From NCBI GenBank assembly GCA_011056825.1, contig DSBH01000201.1, positions 1 through 10,861 of the forward strand: a stretch of 10,861 nucleotides of DNA, written 5' to 3'. A program made the translations under genes and the position numbers. The notes below the pieces were generated by a model that worked only from the letters and a program-made list of their open reading frames with translations, did not search any database and was not told the DNA's origin. Positions 1 through 5,556 of the stretch are shown in pieces. This DNA comes from Deltaproteobacteria bacterium (GTDB lineage Bacteria; Desulfobacterota; Syntrophia; Syntrophales; UBA2210). Each line of letters opens with the position of its first letter. The stretch's first letter is position 1.

Positions 1-59
<59 letters not shown>

Positions 60-71
60 TTTTTTCCATTC

Positions 72-183
72 GGCATGATGGCCGGGTCCCGGGGAACGAC
101 GGATCGTAAACCCCGTCAGATCCGGAAGGAAGCAGCGGTAGCGTTTCCGGCGTTTGCTCCGGGGTCGCCCGGCCGTCAGTGCA
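72..183 (+). ncRNA. ffs: Signal recognition particle RNA, small bacterial (4.5S) type
   Basis: The most conserved part of SRP RNA, helix 8, lies at about 115-140: GUCAGAUCCGGAAGGAAGCAG followed by CGGUA. It contains the GGAA tetraloop (124-127) and the AGCAG internal-loop strand that binds the Ffh M domain. The ends pair as one long hairpin: GGCCGGG (80-86) with CCCGGCC (168-174), TGA (76-78) with TCA (176-178), and GCA (73-75) with TGC (180-182). The length of about 110 nt fits the Alu-less bacterial form. The RNA works with Ffh and FtsY in co-translational targeting of membrane proteins. It lies just after tRNA-Ser and just before dnaX, as in several other bacteria. The exact ends are estimated from the pairing. 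Confidence 0.93.
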
Positions 184-207
184 TAAGATTACAGGAGCCG
201 TTTTTCC

Positions 208-1878
208 ATGGAATACGTCGTTCTGGCCCGTTCCTGCCGACCGCAGAAATTCGGCGAAGTGGTCGGCCAGGATCACGTGGTGACAACGCTGAGGAACGCT
301 ATTCGAATGAACAGGGCGGCCCACGCGTATCTCTTCAGCGGTCCCCGCGGCACCGGTAAAACGACGGTTGCCAGGATCATGGCGAAAGCTCTCAACTGCA
401 GCGAACGGGAGACGGAAGAACCCTGCGACCAGTGTGCCAGTTGCCGTGAAATCCGGGACGGCGTTTCCATCGATGTACGGGAAATCGACGGCGCTTCGAA
501 TCGCGGCATAGACGAAATTCGCGAACTGAAAGAAAATATAAGGTTTGCCCCGGTTTCATCCCTTTACAAAATCTACATTATCGACGAAGTGCACATGCTG
601 ACGAAGGAGGCATTCAACGCACTTCTGAAGACACTTGAAGAACCTCCGCCTCACGTGATTTTCATGTTCGCCACGACGGAAATTCACCGGGTTCCGCCGA
701 CCATCCTTTCCCGGTGCCAGCACTTCGATTTCAACCGAATATCCATCCGCCAGATTACTGAAAATCTCGCGGCCATCGCCGAAAAGCTGAATATTTCCAT
801 CAGTCCCCGGGGGCTCGCGCTGATCGCCCAGGCAGGCGCGGGAAGCCTTCGCGACGCCCAGAGTCTCTTCGATCAGGTGATTTCCTATGCCGGTGAAACG
901 ATCGCAGACGGCGACATTGAAGCCGTCCTCGGCATTACCGATCGCGGGTACATCTTGGACCTGTTACAGGCCGTGCTGGACGGCAGGGCCGGAGCATGCC
1001 TAGAAATCGTAAACGATATGTACTACGCGGGAGAAGACATCCGGCGTTTTTACCAGACGTTTACCCGCGCCCTGATGGGTCTCCTGACGGCATGTGTTTC
1101 GAAGAATGACGAGCTCCTGGAGGAATTCACCGAAGACGAACGGCGGGAACTGCGTCGCCGGGCCGAAACGGTTCCGGCCGAGGCGGTTGAGCGTCTGCTC
1201 GGAATGCTCCTGGCGGGAGACGAGGACATGCGAAGAGCGTCCGATTCCCGGCTGCAATTCGAGTACCTGCTCGTGAAAATGGCTACACTGGAGCCGATTA
1301 TTCCCGTCGATGAAATGATCAATCGCCTCGAAGCCCTTGAAAGCCGCCTGCGTTCAGGGGGGAGCCGGGGTCGAACAGCTCCTGCACGTCCGGAAGCGCC
1401 GGGAAAAACACCGGGACCGGAGGAACCGCCTCCGCCGGTAGAGGAGCCGGTTGAGCAGGAAGACGTCACCGGAGAGGATCGGCTGTGGAAACTCTTTCGG
1501 AAACGGTTGAAGCAGGAGAACCCCATTCTTTTTTCCAAGATGTCGGAAGGTATTTTACTTGCGGCCGGGGAAGGAATTATAAAAATCGGGTTCCCTCAAG
1601 GGTTCGTCTTTCTGGACAACCTGCGGGAACCGGCAGCGCTGGAACTTATGAGCCGCGTGGCGTCGGAATGCGCGGGAAGCGAGGTCAGGGTTCGGATAGA
1701 AGAAATGAACGGCCGAAACAAGGGAAACGGGGTGAACGGCAATGCCGACGGAAAGCGTCCGCTTGAAGAAATCAAGAGTGAGGCCCTGCGGCATCCCATG
1801 GTTCAGAAGGTGCTTGACACCTTCGAAGGGGCGGAAGTACGGGATGTGAGAATCAAGGAAGAACGTTCGCGTTCGTAA
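208..1878 (+). CDS. dnaX: DNA polymerase III subunits tau/gamma (clamp loader ATPase)
   Basis: This protein is the ATPase core of the clamp loader, which loads the beta sliding clamp and, through the tau tail, tethers polymerase III and helicase at the replication fork. The N-terminus (LARSCRPQKFGEVVGQDHV) is the usual DnaX opening. Walker A is GPRGTGKT (residues 45-52). The zinc-module cysteines are C64, C73, C76 and C79. Walker B is IYIIDEVH (122-129), sensor 1 is around ATTE (155-158), and the SRC arginine-finger motif is at 168-170. A proline-rich linker (about 385-420) separates the AAA+ and collar regions from a tau-type C-terminal domain (about 428-556). The ATG at 208 follows an AGGAG ribosome site (193-197). 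The 556-aa length is normal. Codon 400 sits on a possible -1 slippery site, described separately. The next gene starts 11 bases downstream. Confidence 0.97.
   Translation: MEYVVLARSCRPQKFGEVVGQDHVVTTLRNAIRMNRAAHAYLFSGPRGTGKTTVARIMAKALNCSERETEEPCDQCASCREIRDGVSIDVREIDGASNRGIDEIRELKENIRFAPVSSLYKIYIIDEVHMLTKEAFNALLKTLEEPPPHVIFMFATTEIHRVPPTILSRCQHFDFNRISIRQITENLAAIAEKLNISISPRGLALIAQAGAGSLRDAQSLFDQVISYAGETIADGDIEAVLGITDRGYILDLLQAVLDGRAGACLEIVNDMYYAGEDIRRFYQTFTRALMGLLTACVSKNDELLEEFTEDERRELRRRAETVPAEAVERLLGMLLAGDEDMRRASDSRLQFEYLLVKMATLEPIIPVDEMINRLEALESRLRSGGSRGRTAPARPEAPGKTPGPEEPPPPVEEPVEQEDVTGEDRLWKLFRKRLKQENPILFSKMSEGILLAAGEGIIKIGFPQGFVFLDNLREPAALELMSRVASECAGSEVRVRIEEMNGRNKGNGVNGNADGKRPLEEIKSEALRHPMVQKVLDTFEGAEVRDVRIKEERSRS
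1401..1454 (+). promoter_or_regulatory. Candidate programmed -1 ribosomal frameshift site in dnaX
   Basis: In the dnaX frame the bases 1401-1407 read G GGA AAA, an X XXY YYZ slippery heptamer. After an 8-nt spacer a hairpin can form: ACC (1416-1418) with GGT (1437-1439) and GGAGG (1419-1423) with CCTCC (1429-1433), with a 5-nt loop and a 3-nt bulge at 1434-1436. Slipping back one base would add 15 codons and end at TGA 1452-1454, giving a protein of about 415 aa. E. coli gamma, made by -1 frameshifting on a different heptamer, is 431 aa. The geometry is seen directly; function is inferred. G GGA AAA is a weaker slip site than A AAA AAG, and the region is naturally rich in G and C. Confidence 0.35.
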
Positions 1879-1889
1879 GGAGGTGGAGG

Positions 1890-2204
1890 GTGTCCCAGAA
1901 TTTTGGAAAACTGATGAAACAGGCCCAGCAGATGCAGGCGAAAATGCTTGAAATGCAGGAAGAGCTGGAGAAGCGGACAGTGGAAGCTTCGTCCGGCGGC
2001 GGTATGGTGACGGCGGTGGTCAACGGCAAATTTGAGCTGGAATCGCTGAAGATAGAACGGGACGTGGTCAGTCCCGACGACGTCGAAATGCTCCAGGATC
2101 TTGTCATCGCGGCGGTCAACGAGGGTATTCGCAAGGCCCAGGAAATGACGCGCGAAGAAATGGCGAAGGTCACCGGAGGGATGAATATACCGGGCCTGAT
2201 GTAG
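1890..2204 (+). CDS. ybaB: YbaB/EbfC family nucleoid-associated protein
   Basis: This is a 104-aa DNA-binding protein of the YbaB/EbfC family. These proteins form a homodimer with a tweezer shape and bind DNA; suggested roles are nucleoid organisation and support of recombination repair. The N-terminal helix (residues about 5-30) is rich in K, Q, M and E and fits the family's coiled-coil arm. The central signature ASSGGGMVTAVVNGKFE (about 32-48) and the C-terminal NEGIRKAQEM helix are typical. The start is GTG at 1890, placed by a double Shine-Dalgarno region (GGAGG at 1879-1883 and 1885-1889). It lies 11 bases after dnaX and upstream of recR, the standard context, so it is probably co-transcribed with both. 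Confidence 0.95.
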   Translation: MSQNFGKLMKQAQQMQAKMLEMQEELEKRTVEASSGGGMVTAVVNGKFELESLKIERDVVSPDDVEMLQDLVIAAVNEGIRKAQEMTREEMAKVTGGMNIPGLM

Positions 2205-2271
2205 CATCAACCGGAAGAACGGGTTCGACCGTGCCGGCGAAGCGTGCCGGATCAGGAAGAAAGAAGGTGTT

Positions 2272-2871
2272 ATGACGGGGTATCCTCTGCCGATCAGGAG
2301 ACTGATCGGTGAATTCAGCAAGTTTCCGGGCATAGGAGAAAAAACGGCGGCCCGGCTCGCCGCGTTTGTGTTGCAATCATCCACGCCCGACATGGAAAGG
2401 CTTGCCGAAACAATTCTTGAAGTGAAGAAAAAGATCACCCTGTGCCGCGTCTGCTATAACCTGGCGGAGCAGGATCTCTGCGATATCTGCCGCGACGCAT
2501 CAAGGGACCGTGGTATCATCTGCGTGGTCGAAGACACGGATTCACTGGTTGCAATCGAGGAAAGCGGTGGTTTCAAGGGAACGTATCACGTGCTTCACGG
2601 CGTGCTGTCTCCCGCCGATGGTATCGGCCCCGAACAACTGCACCTGGCCGACTTGGCGCGACGGGTAAAAGACGACGGTGTGCGGGAGGTGCTCGTGGCA
2701 ACCAATCCAAGTGTCCAGGGAGAAACGACGGCCCTGCTCATCAAGCGGCTTCTCAATGAAATGGATGTCACGGTGACACGGATCGCTCTCGGCGTTCCCC
2801 TCGGCGGTAACCTCAAGTACATCGATAAAATGACGATGGCGAAGGCCATAGAATTCCGGCGGGGGGTATAG
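2272..2871 (+). CDS. recR: Recombination mediator protein RecR
   Basis: RecR acts with RecO (and RecF) to load RecA onto SSB-coated single-stranded DNA at gaps. It forms a ring-shaped clamp. The 199-aa length is typical. Domains in order are a helix-hairpin-helix (FPGIGEKTAARLA, 18-30), a four-cysteine zinc motif (C58, C61, C70, C73), a Toprim domain starting at VEDTDSL (86-92) and including HVLHGVLSPADGIGP (106-120) and NPSVQGETTA (145-154), and a C-terminal Walker B-like region PLGGNLKY (176-183). The ATG at 2272 follows GAAGGTG (2262-2268). The 67-bp gap from ybaB holds no clear signal. The fumarase alpha gene starts only 8 bases after the stop, so read-through transcription into it is likely. 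Confidence 0.97.
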   Translation: MTGYPLPIRRLIGEFSKFPGIGEKTAARLAAFVLQSSTPDMERLAETILEVKKKITLCRVCYNLAEQDLCDICRDASRDRGIICVVEDTDSLVAIEESGGFKGTYHVLHGVLSPADGIGPEQLHLADLARRVKDDGVREVLVATNPSVQGETTALLIKRLLNEMDVTVTRIALGVPLGGNLKYIDKMTMAKAIEFRRGV

Positions 2872-2879
2872 GTCCGTTC

Positions 2880-3731
2880 ATGGGCTCTTCGCGTGAAATA
2901 TCGGTTTCTCTCGTCGCCGACAAAGTGAAGGAGTTGTTTGTCGAGGCGAACAGGACGCTCGGCGCCGACGTAAGGGCTGTCATCGAAGCGGCCCGGGATG
3001 CCGAGAATTCCGAGCTGGGGCGATGGGCCTTCGACCAGATTGTTGAAAACATCGACGTGGCGGCCCGCGACTCATTGCCGCTCTGCCAGGATACGGGGCT
3101 GGCGGTCGTATTTATTGAAATCGGGCAGGATGTGCACCTGGTGGGCGGGGGGCTCGTCGAAGCCGTCAACGACGGCGTGCGCCGTGCTTACAAGGAAGGG
3201 TATTTTCGAAAATCGGTCTGTGACCCCCTGTCGAGAGTGAACACCGGCGACAACACACCGGCCGTCATCCACGTGGACATCGTGCCGGGCGGCCGCCTGC
3301 GCCTTCTCGTGATGCCCAAGGGCGGCGGCAGTGAAAACATGAGCACTATGGCGATGCTCACGCCTTCCGACGGCGTGGAAGGCATCAAGCGGTACGTTGT
3401 GGAAACGGTGCGGCGCGCCGGTCCCAATCCCTGCCCGCCGATCATCGTGGGCGTGGGTATCGGGGGCAGCATGGAAGCGGCCGCCATCGTGGCGAAAAAG
3501 ACGCTTGCGCGTTCGCCGGGACGTCCCAACGAAAAGGATCCGCGCCTGGCGGCGCTCGAGCGGGAACTCCTGGACGACATCAACGCGCTCGGTATCGGGG
3601 CTGAGGGATACGGCGGTACAACCACCGCGCTTGCCGTTCACGTCGACATGATTCCCTGTCATATCGCGTCACTGCCCGTGGCGGTGAATATTCAATGTCA
3701 CGTGGCGCGGCACCGGGAAATAATTATATAA
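2880..3731 (+). CDS. Fumarate hydratase class I, alpha subunit (Fe-S hydro-lyase)
   Basis: This is the N-terminal (cluster-binding) half of an oxygen-sensitive class I fumarase, which interconverts fumarate and L-malate with a [4Fe-4S] cluster acting as Lewis acid. In two-subunit members this 283-aa alpha pairs with a beta subunit of about 185 aa, which follows here. Family motifs seen are SLPLCQDTGLAVVF (65-78), SVCDPLSRVNTGDNTPAVIH (112-131), VMPKGGGSENMS (144-155), NPCPPIIVGVGIGGS (183-197) and IPCHIASLPVAVNIQCH (258-274). C69, C185 and C260 are the likely cluster ligands by comparison with the family; I cannot confirm the third. The ribosome site before ATG 2880 is weak, and the gene starts 8 bases after recR, suggesting coupling. 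L-tartrate dehydratase TtdA is a related alternative, but the motifs fit fumarase better. Confidence 0.93.
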   Translation: MGSSREISVSLVADKVKELFVEANRTLGADVRAVIEAARDAENSELGRWAFDQIVENIDVAARDSLPLCQDTGLAVVFIEIGQDVHLVGGGLVEAVNDGVRRAYKEGYFRKSVCDPLSRVNTGDNTPAVIHVDIVPGGRLRLLVMPKGGGSENMSTMAMLTPSDGVEGIKRYVVETVRRAGPNPCPPIIVGVGIGGSMEAAAIVAKKTLARSPGRPNEKDPRLAALERELLDDINALGIGAEGYGGTTTALAVHVDMIPCHIASLPVAVNIQCHVARHREIII

Positions 3732-3740
3732 AAAATATAT

Positions 3741-3791
3741 CCGCCGGGCGTCGCGACATGTTTCAACTGCGGGTGCCGGCGGCGATTTTTT
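3741..3791 (+). terminator. Hairpin plus T-run between the fumarase subunit genes (possible attenuator)
   Basis: CCGCCGG (3741-3747) can pair with CCGGCGG (3776-3782) across a 28-nt loop, and six T follow at 3786-3791. An AT-rich stretch (about 3719-3740) precedes it. The long loop makes it weaker than a classical intrinsic terminator. It could reduce expression of the beta gene, stabilise the alpha message or be neutral. It is the only structured element in the 76-bp gap between two genes whose products should be made in equal amounts. Confidence 0.35.
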
Positions 3792-3807
3792 CGCGGGATA
3801 GAAACCA

Positions 3808-4359
3808 ATGAAGCAACCTGTCGTTATTCACACGCCTCTTGACGAGCGGACCCGCCGGAACCTTCGGGCGGGAGACCGCGTTTTGCTCACGGGCACCGTC
3901 CTTACGGGCCGGGACGTTGCTCACAGGAGAATGTACGAGGCGGTGACGGCCGGCCGGGATCTTCCGGTTGATCTTGACAATGCGGTGCTCTTTTATGCCG
4001 CTCCGACGCCGGCTCCGCCGGGCCGCGTCATCGGTTCTATCGGTCCCACCACGAGCGGCCGCATGGATCGCTACACGCCGATGCTGCTTGAAAGAGGCCT
4101 CGGGGCCATGATCGGCAAAGGGAGCCGCTCCCGCGAGGTCCGCGATGCGATTGATCGGCATGGCGCCGTGTATTTCGGCGCTCCCGGCGGTGTGGCGGCG
4201 CTCATGTCGCGGTGTGTCCGCGAGGCCCGTATCATAGCGTACGAAGACGCAGGTCCCGAGGCAATGATGGAACTTGCCGTCGTTGATTTTCCGCTCGTTG
4301 TCATCAATGACTGCGTGGGCGGGGACCTGTACGAGACAGTCAACCGTGAAACGCCGTAG
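3808..4359 (+). CDS. Fumarate hydratase class I, beta subunit
   Basis: This is the partner of the preceding alpha subunit, equivalent to the C-terminal domain of single-chain FumA. It completes the active site and binds the substrate carboxylates. Conserved segments are GTVLTGRDVAHRR (29-41), AAPTPAPPG (64-72), IGPTTSGRMD (78-87), IGKG (102-105), YFGAPGGVAALMS (122-134) and the C-terminal EDAGPEAMMELAVVDFP (146-162). The 183-aa length is normal for the stand-alone beta form. The ATG at 3808 has only a poor ribosome site (GGGATAG, 3795-3801). No gene follows for 323 bases, so this ends the housekeeping transcription unit as far as can be seen. Related L-tartrate dehydratase beta subunits share the fold; the fumarase call follows from the alpha subunit. 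Confidence 0.93.
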   Translation: MKQPVVIHTPLDERTRRNLRAGDRVLLTGTVLTGRDVAHRRMYEAVTAGRDLPVDLDNAVLFYAAPTPAPPGRVIGSIGPTTSGRMDRYTPMLLERGLGAMIGKGSRSREVRDAIDRHGAVYFGAPGGVAALMSRCVREARIIAYEDAGPEAMMELAVVDFPLVVINDCVGGDLYETVNRETP

Positions 4360-4401
4360 TCCGGGCGTGCGTGGATCTCTGAGCCGGTACTTTCGCACAA
4401 G

Positions 4402-4572
4402 TACACAAACCCCCCATTTTTGTCATTCCGGTGAAAACCGGAATCCAGTATTATTAATCGATTTCCGGATTCACTCTTACGGGTGCTACAGTCGGCCTGC
4501 TCCGGTATGATGATTAAGGGGGTTTCGCAAAGCTTTCTAATTCACGGGTTTTCTGCCGGTTATGTTTGTGTA
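4402..4572. repeat. Nested inverted repeats, possible MITE-like relic
   Basis: TACACAAAC (4402-4410) is matched by its exact reverse complement GTTTGTGTA (4564-4572). Just inside, and overlapping by a few bases on the left, AAACCCCC (4407-4414) is matched by GGGGGTTT (4518-4525). The enclosed DNA has no open gene and carries a hairpin repeat near its left end. This layout could be a small non-autonomous element, but one 9-bp match in such a span can arise by chance. No target-site duplication is obvious. Confidence 0.3.
4422..4448. repeat. Short palindromic repeat (dRS3/REP-like, TCATTCC...GGAATCCAG type)
   Basis: ATTCCGGT (4425-4432), loop GAAA (4433-4436) and ACCGGAAT (4437-4444) form a perfect 8-bp stem with a stable GNRA loop. 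The flanks GTC and CCAG extend the match to the widespread proteobacterial repeat pattern in which TCATTCC(N)GGAATCC surrounds a variable palindrome, similar to Neisseria dRS3. The family assignment is from memory of that pattern; only one copy is in the window. Confidence 0.5.
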
Positions 4573-4618
4573 AATGCACGCTGTTAGAAGGACGCGGGAA
4601 TTTTATTCGAAACTTTTG

Positions 4619-4646
4619 TTGACAGGTGTATCCATATTAATATACA
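4619..4646 (+). promoter_or_regulatory. Sigma70-type promoter of the por operon, with possible overlapping operator
   Basis: A perfect -35 box TTGACA (4619-4624) is followed after 16 bases by TATACA (4641-4646), close to consensus. Transcription would start at about 4653, some 30 bases before porG. TGTAT (4627-4631) and ATACA (4642-4646) form an inverted repeat with 10 bases between, overlapping the spacer and -10 box. A repressor bound there would block RNA polymerase. The promoter call is fairly firm; the operator is speculation. Confidence 0.65.
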
Positions 4647-4682
4647 TGAACCACTTTAATAAAACGCAGGGAGATTTTCTGT

Positions 4683-5237
4683 ATGGTTGAGATACGGTGG
4701 CACGGACGGGGTGGTCAGGGAGCGGTGACATCGGTCGAGATGTTCGCGCTGACGGCTATTGAAGAAGGCAAGTTCGCCCAGGGTTTTCCCAGTTTTGGTC
4801 CCGAAAGGCGGGGAGCGCCGGTGGCGGCCTTCAACCGGGTCGACAACAAGCGGATCAAGGTCAGGTCGGGTATTTATAAACCGGACGTGGTGGTTGTACT
4901 CGATCCCAGCCTCATGAGCACGGTCAACGTGGTCGAGGGACTGAAACCCGACGGCATTCTCATTGTCAACACCGTCGAGAGTCCCGCGGAGATCGGAAAG
5001 AAAACCGGTTTCAAGGGAACCATCGCCACGGTCGACGCGGCGCATATCGCCCGCGAAGAACTGGGCGTGCCGATCACGAACACCACCATGCTGGGGGCCC
5101 TCATGCGGGCGACGAAGCTGGTTAAAATAGAATCGGCGGAGGTCCCTCTGAAAAACAGGTTCGGCCGCCTGGCCCCGCGGAACGTAAAGGCCATGACGAG
5201 AGCATATAAAGAATTGAAAATTTCGAAAGCAGCGTAA
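4683..5237 (+). CDS. porG: Pyruvate:ferredoxin oxidoreductase, gamma subunit
   Basis: This is the gamma subunit of the four-subunit pyruvate:ferredoxin oxidoreductase (pyruvate synthase), a cytoplasmic enzyme that interconverts pyruvate + CoA and acetyl-CoA + CO2 with ferredoxin as electron carrier. The protein belongs to the 2-oxoacid oxidoreductase gamma family. It opens with the signature IRWHGRGGQGAVTS (4-17), followed by FPSFGPERRGAPVAAF (35-50), which is conserved in Por/Kor/Vor gamma chains. The 184-aa length is usual. The ATG at 4683 follows AGGGAG (4668-4673). It is the first gene after a strong promoter, with porD 22 bases downstream. The subunit order gamma-delta-alpha-beta is the common one for this enzyme in anaerobic bacteria and archaea. 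Gamma alone could also fit a 2-ketoisovalerate enzyme; the alpha and beta sequences favour pyruvate. Confidence 0.93.
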   Translation: MVEIRWHGRGGQGAVTSVEMFALTAIEEGKFAQGFPSFGPERRGAPVAAFNRVDNKRIKVRSGIYKPDVVVVLDPSLMSTVNVVEGLKPDGILIVNTVESPAEIGKKTGFKGTIATVDAAHIAREELGVPITNTTMLGALMRATKLVKIESAEVPLKNRFGRLAPRNVKAMTRAYKELKISKAA

Positions 5238-5259
5238 ACGATCGCAAGGGTGAAATCCA

Positions 5260-5553
5260 ATGGAAAAAAAGAAGAAATGGCCGGAAGACTGGCAGGACGT
5301 TAATCCCGGCTTAATGGTGTTTCGACCGGGAAGTGCCCGGGAATACCAGACCGGTTCCTGGCGGGCGGATCGACCCATTTTTGACGAGAGCAAGTGCATC
5401 CGCTGCGGCCTCTGTTACATTTTCTGTCCCGAGGGCTGTATTTCCCAGGACGAAAGAGGCTATTTTCACGCCGATCTCGATTATTGCAAAGGTTGTGGAA
5501 TCTGTGCCCATGAATGCTGGTCCGGCGCCATAACCATGGTCGAGGAGGGATAG
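5260..5553 (+). CDS. porD: Pyruvate:ferredoxin oxidoreductase, delta subunit (2x[4Fe-4S] ferredoxin)
   Basis: This 97-aa dicluster ferredoxin subunit carries electrons from the thiamine-diphosphate active site towards external ferredoxin. Two cluster motifs are visible: C46, C49, C52, C56 followed by P (CIRCGLCYIFCP), and C76, C79, C82, C86 (CKGCGICAHEC). An extra cysteine is at C60. After the last ligand of the second motif there is W87 where the standard motif has proline. The N-terminal 40 residues (lysine-rich start, then WPEDWQDVNPG) match the extension typical of PorD rather than a free ferredoxin. The ATG at 5260 is preceded by AAGGGTGA (5246-5253). porA begins 3 bases after the stop, and its ribosome site lies inside this gene, so the two are probably translationally coupled. 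Confidence 0.95.
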   Translation: MEKKKKWPEDWQDVNPGLMVFRPGSAREYQTGSWRADRPIFDESKCIRCGLCYIFCPEGCISQDERGYFHADLDYCKGCGICAHECWSGAITMVEEG

Positions 5554-5556
5554 CAG

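Larger units (their letters stand above)
4360..4682. other. 323-bp intergenic region before the por operon
   Basis: No convincing coding sequence lies here. The base composition is more AT-rich than in the flanking genes. It holds a short hairpin repeat (4425-4444), nested inverted repeats (4402-4572) and the por promoter (4619-4646). An in-frame stretch running in from the fumarase beta region to 4510 is judged spurious because it crosses the hairpin repeat and resembles no protein. I see no classical terminator for the fumarase genes apart from the GAAA-loop hairpin, which lacks a proper T-run after it. Confidence 0.7.

Noticed and set aside
3072..3662. 196-codon minus-strand open frame
   Set aside because: It is antisense to the fumarase alpha gene and its His/Arg-rich product has no recognisable domain.
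2880..4359. L(+)-tartrate dehydratase TtdAB
   Set aside because: It is homologous, but the alpha-subunit motifs (IPCHIASLPVAVNIQCH) and the central-metabolism setting favour fumarase.
4274..4510. 78-codon open frame starting within fumarase beta
   Set aside because: It crosses the palindromic repeat, lacks a ribosome site and has no protein resemblance.
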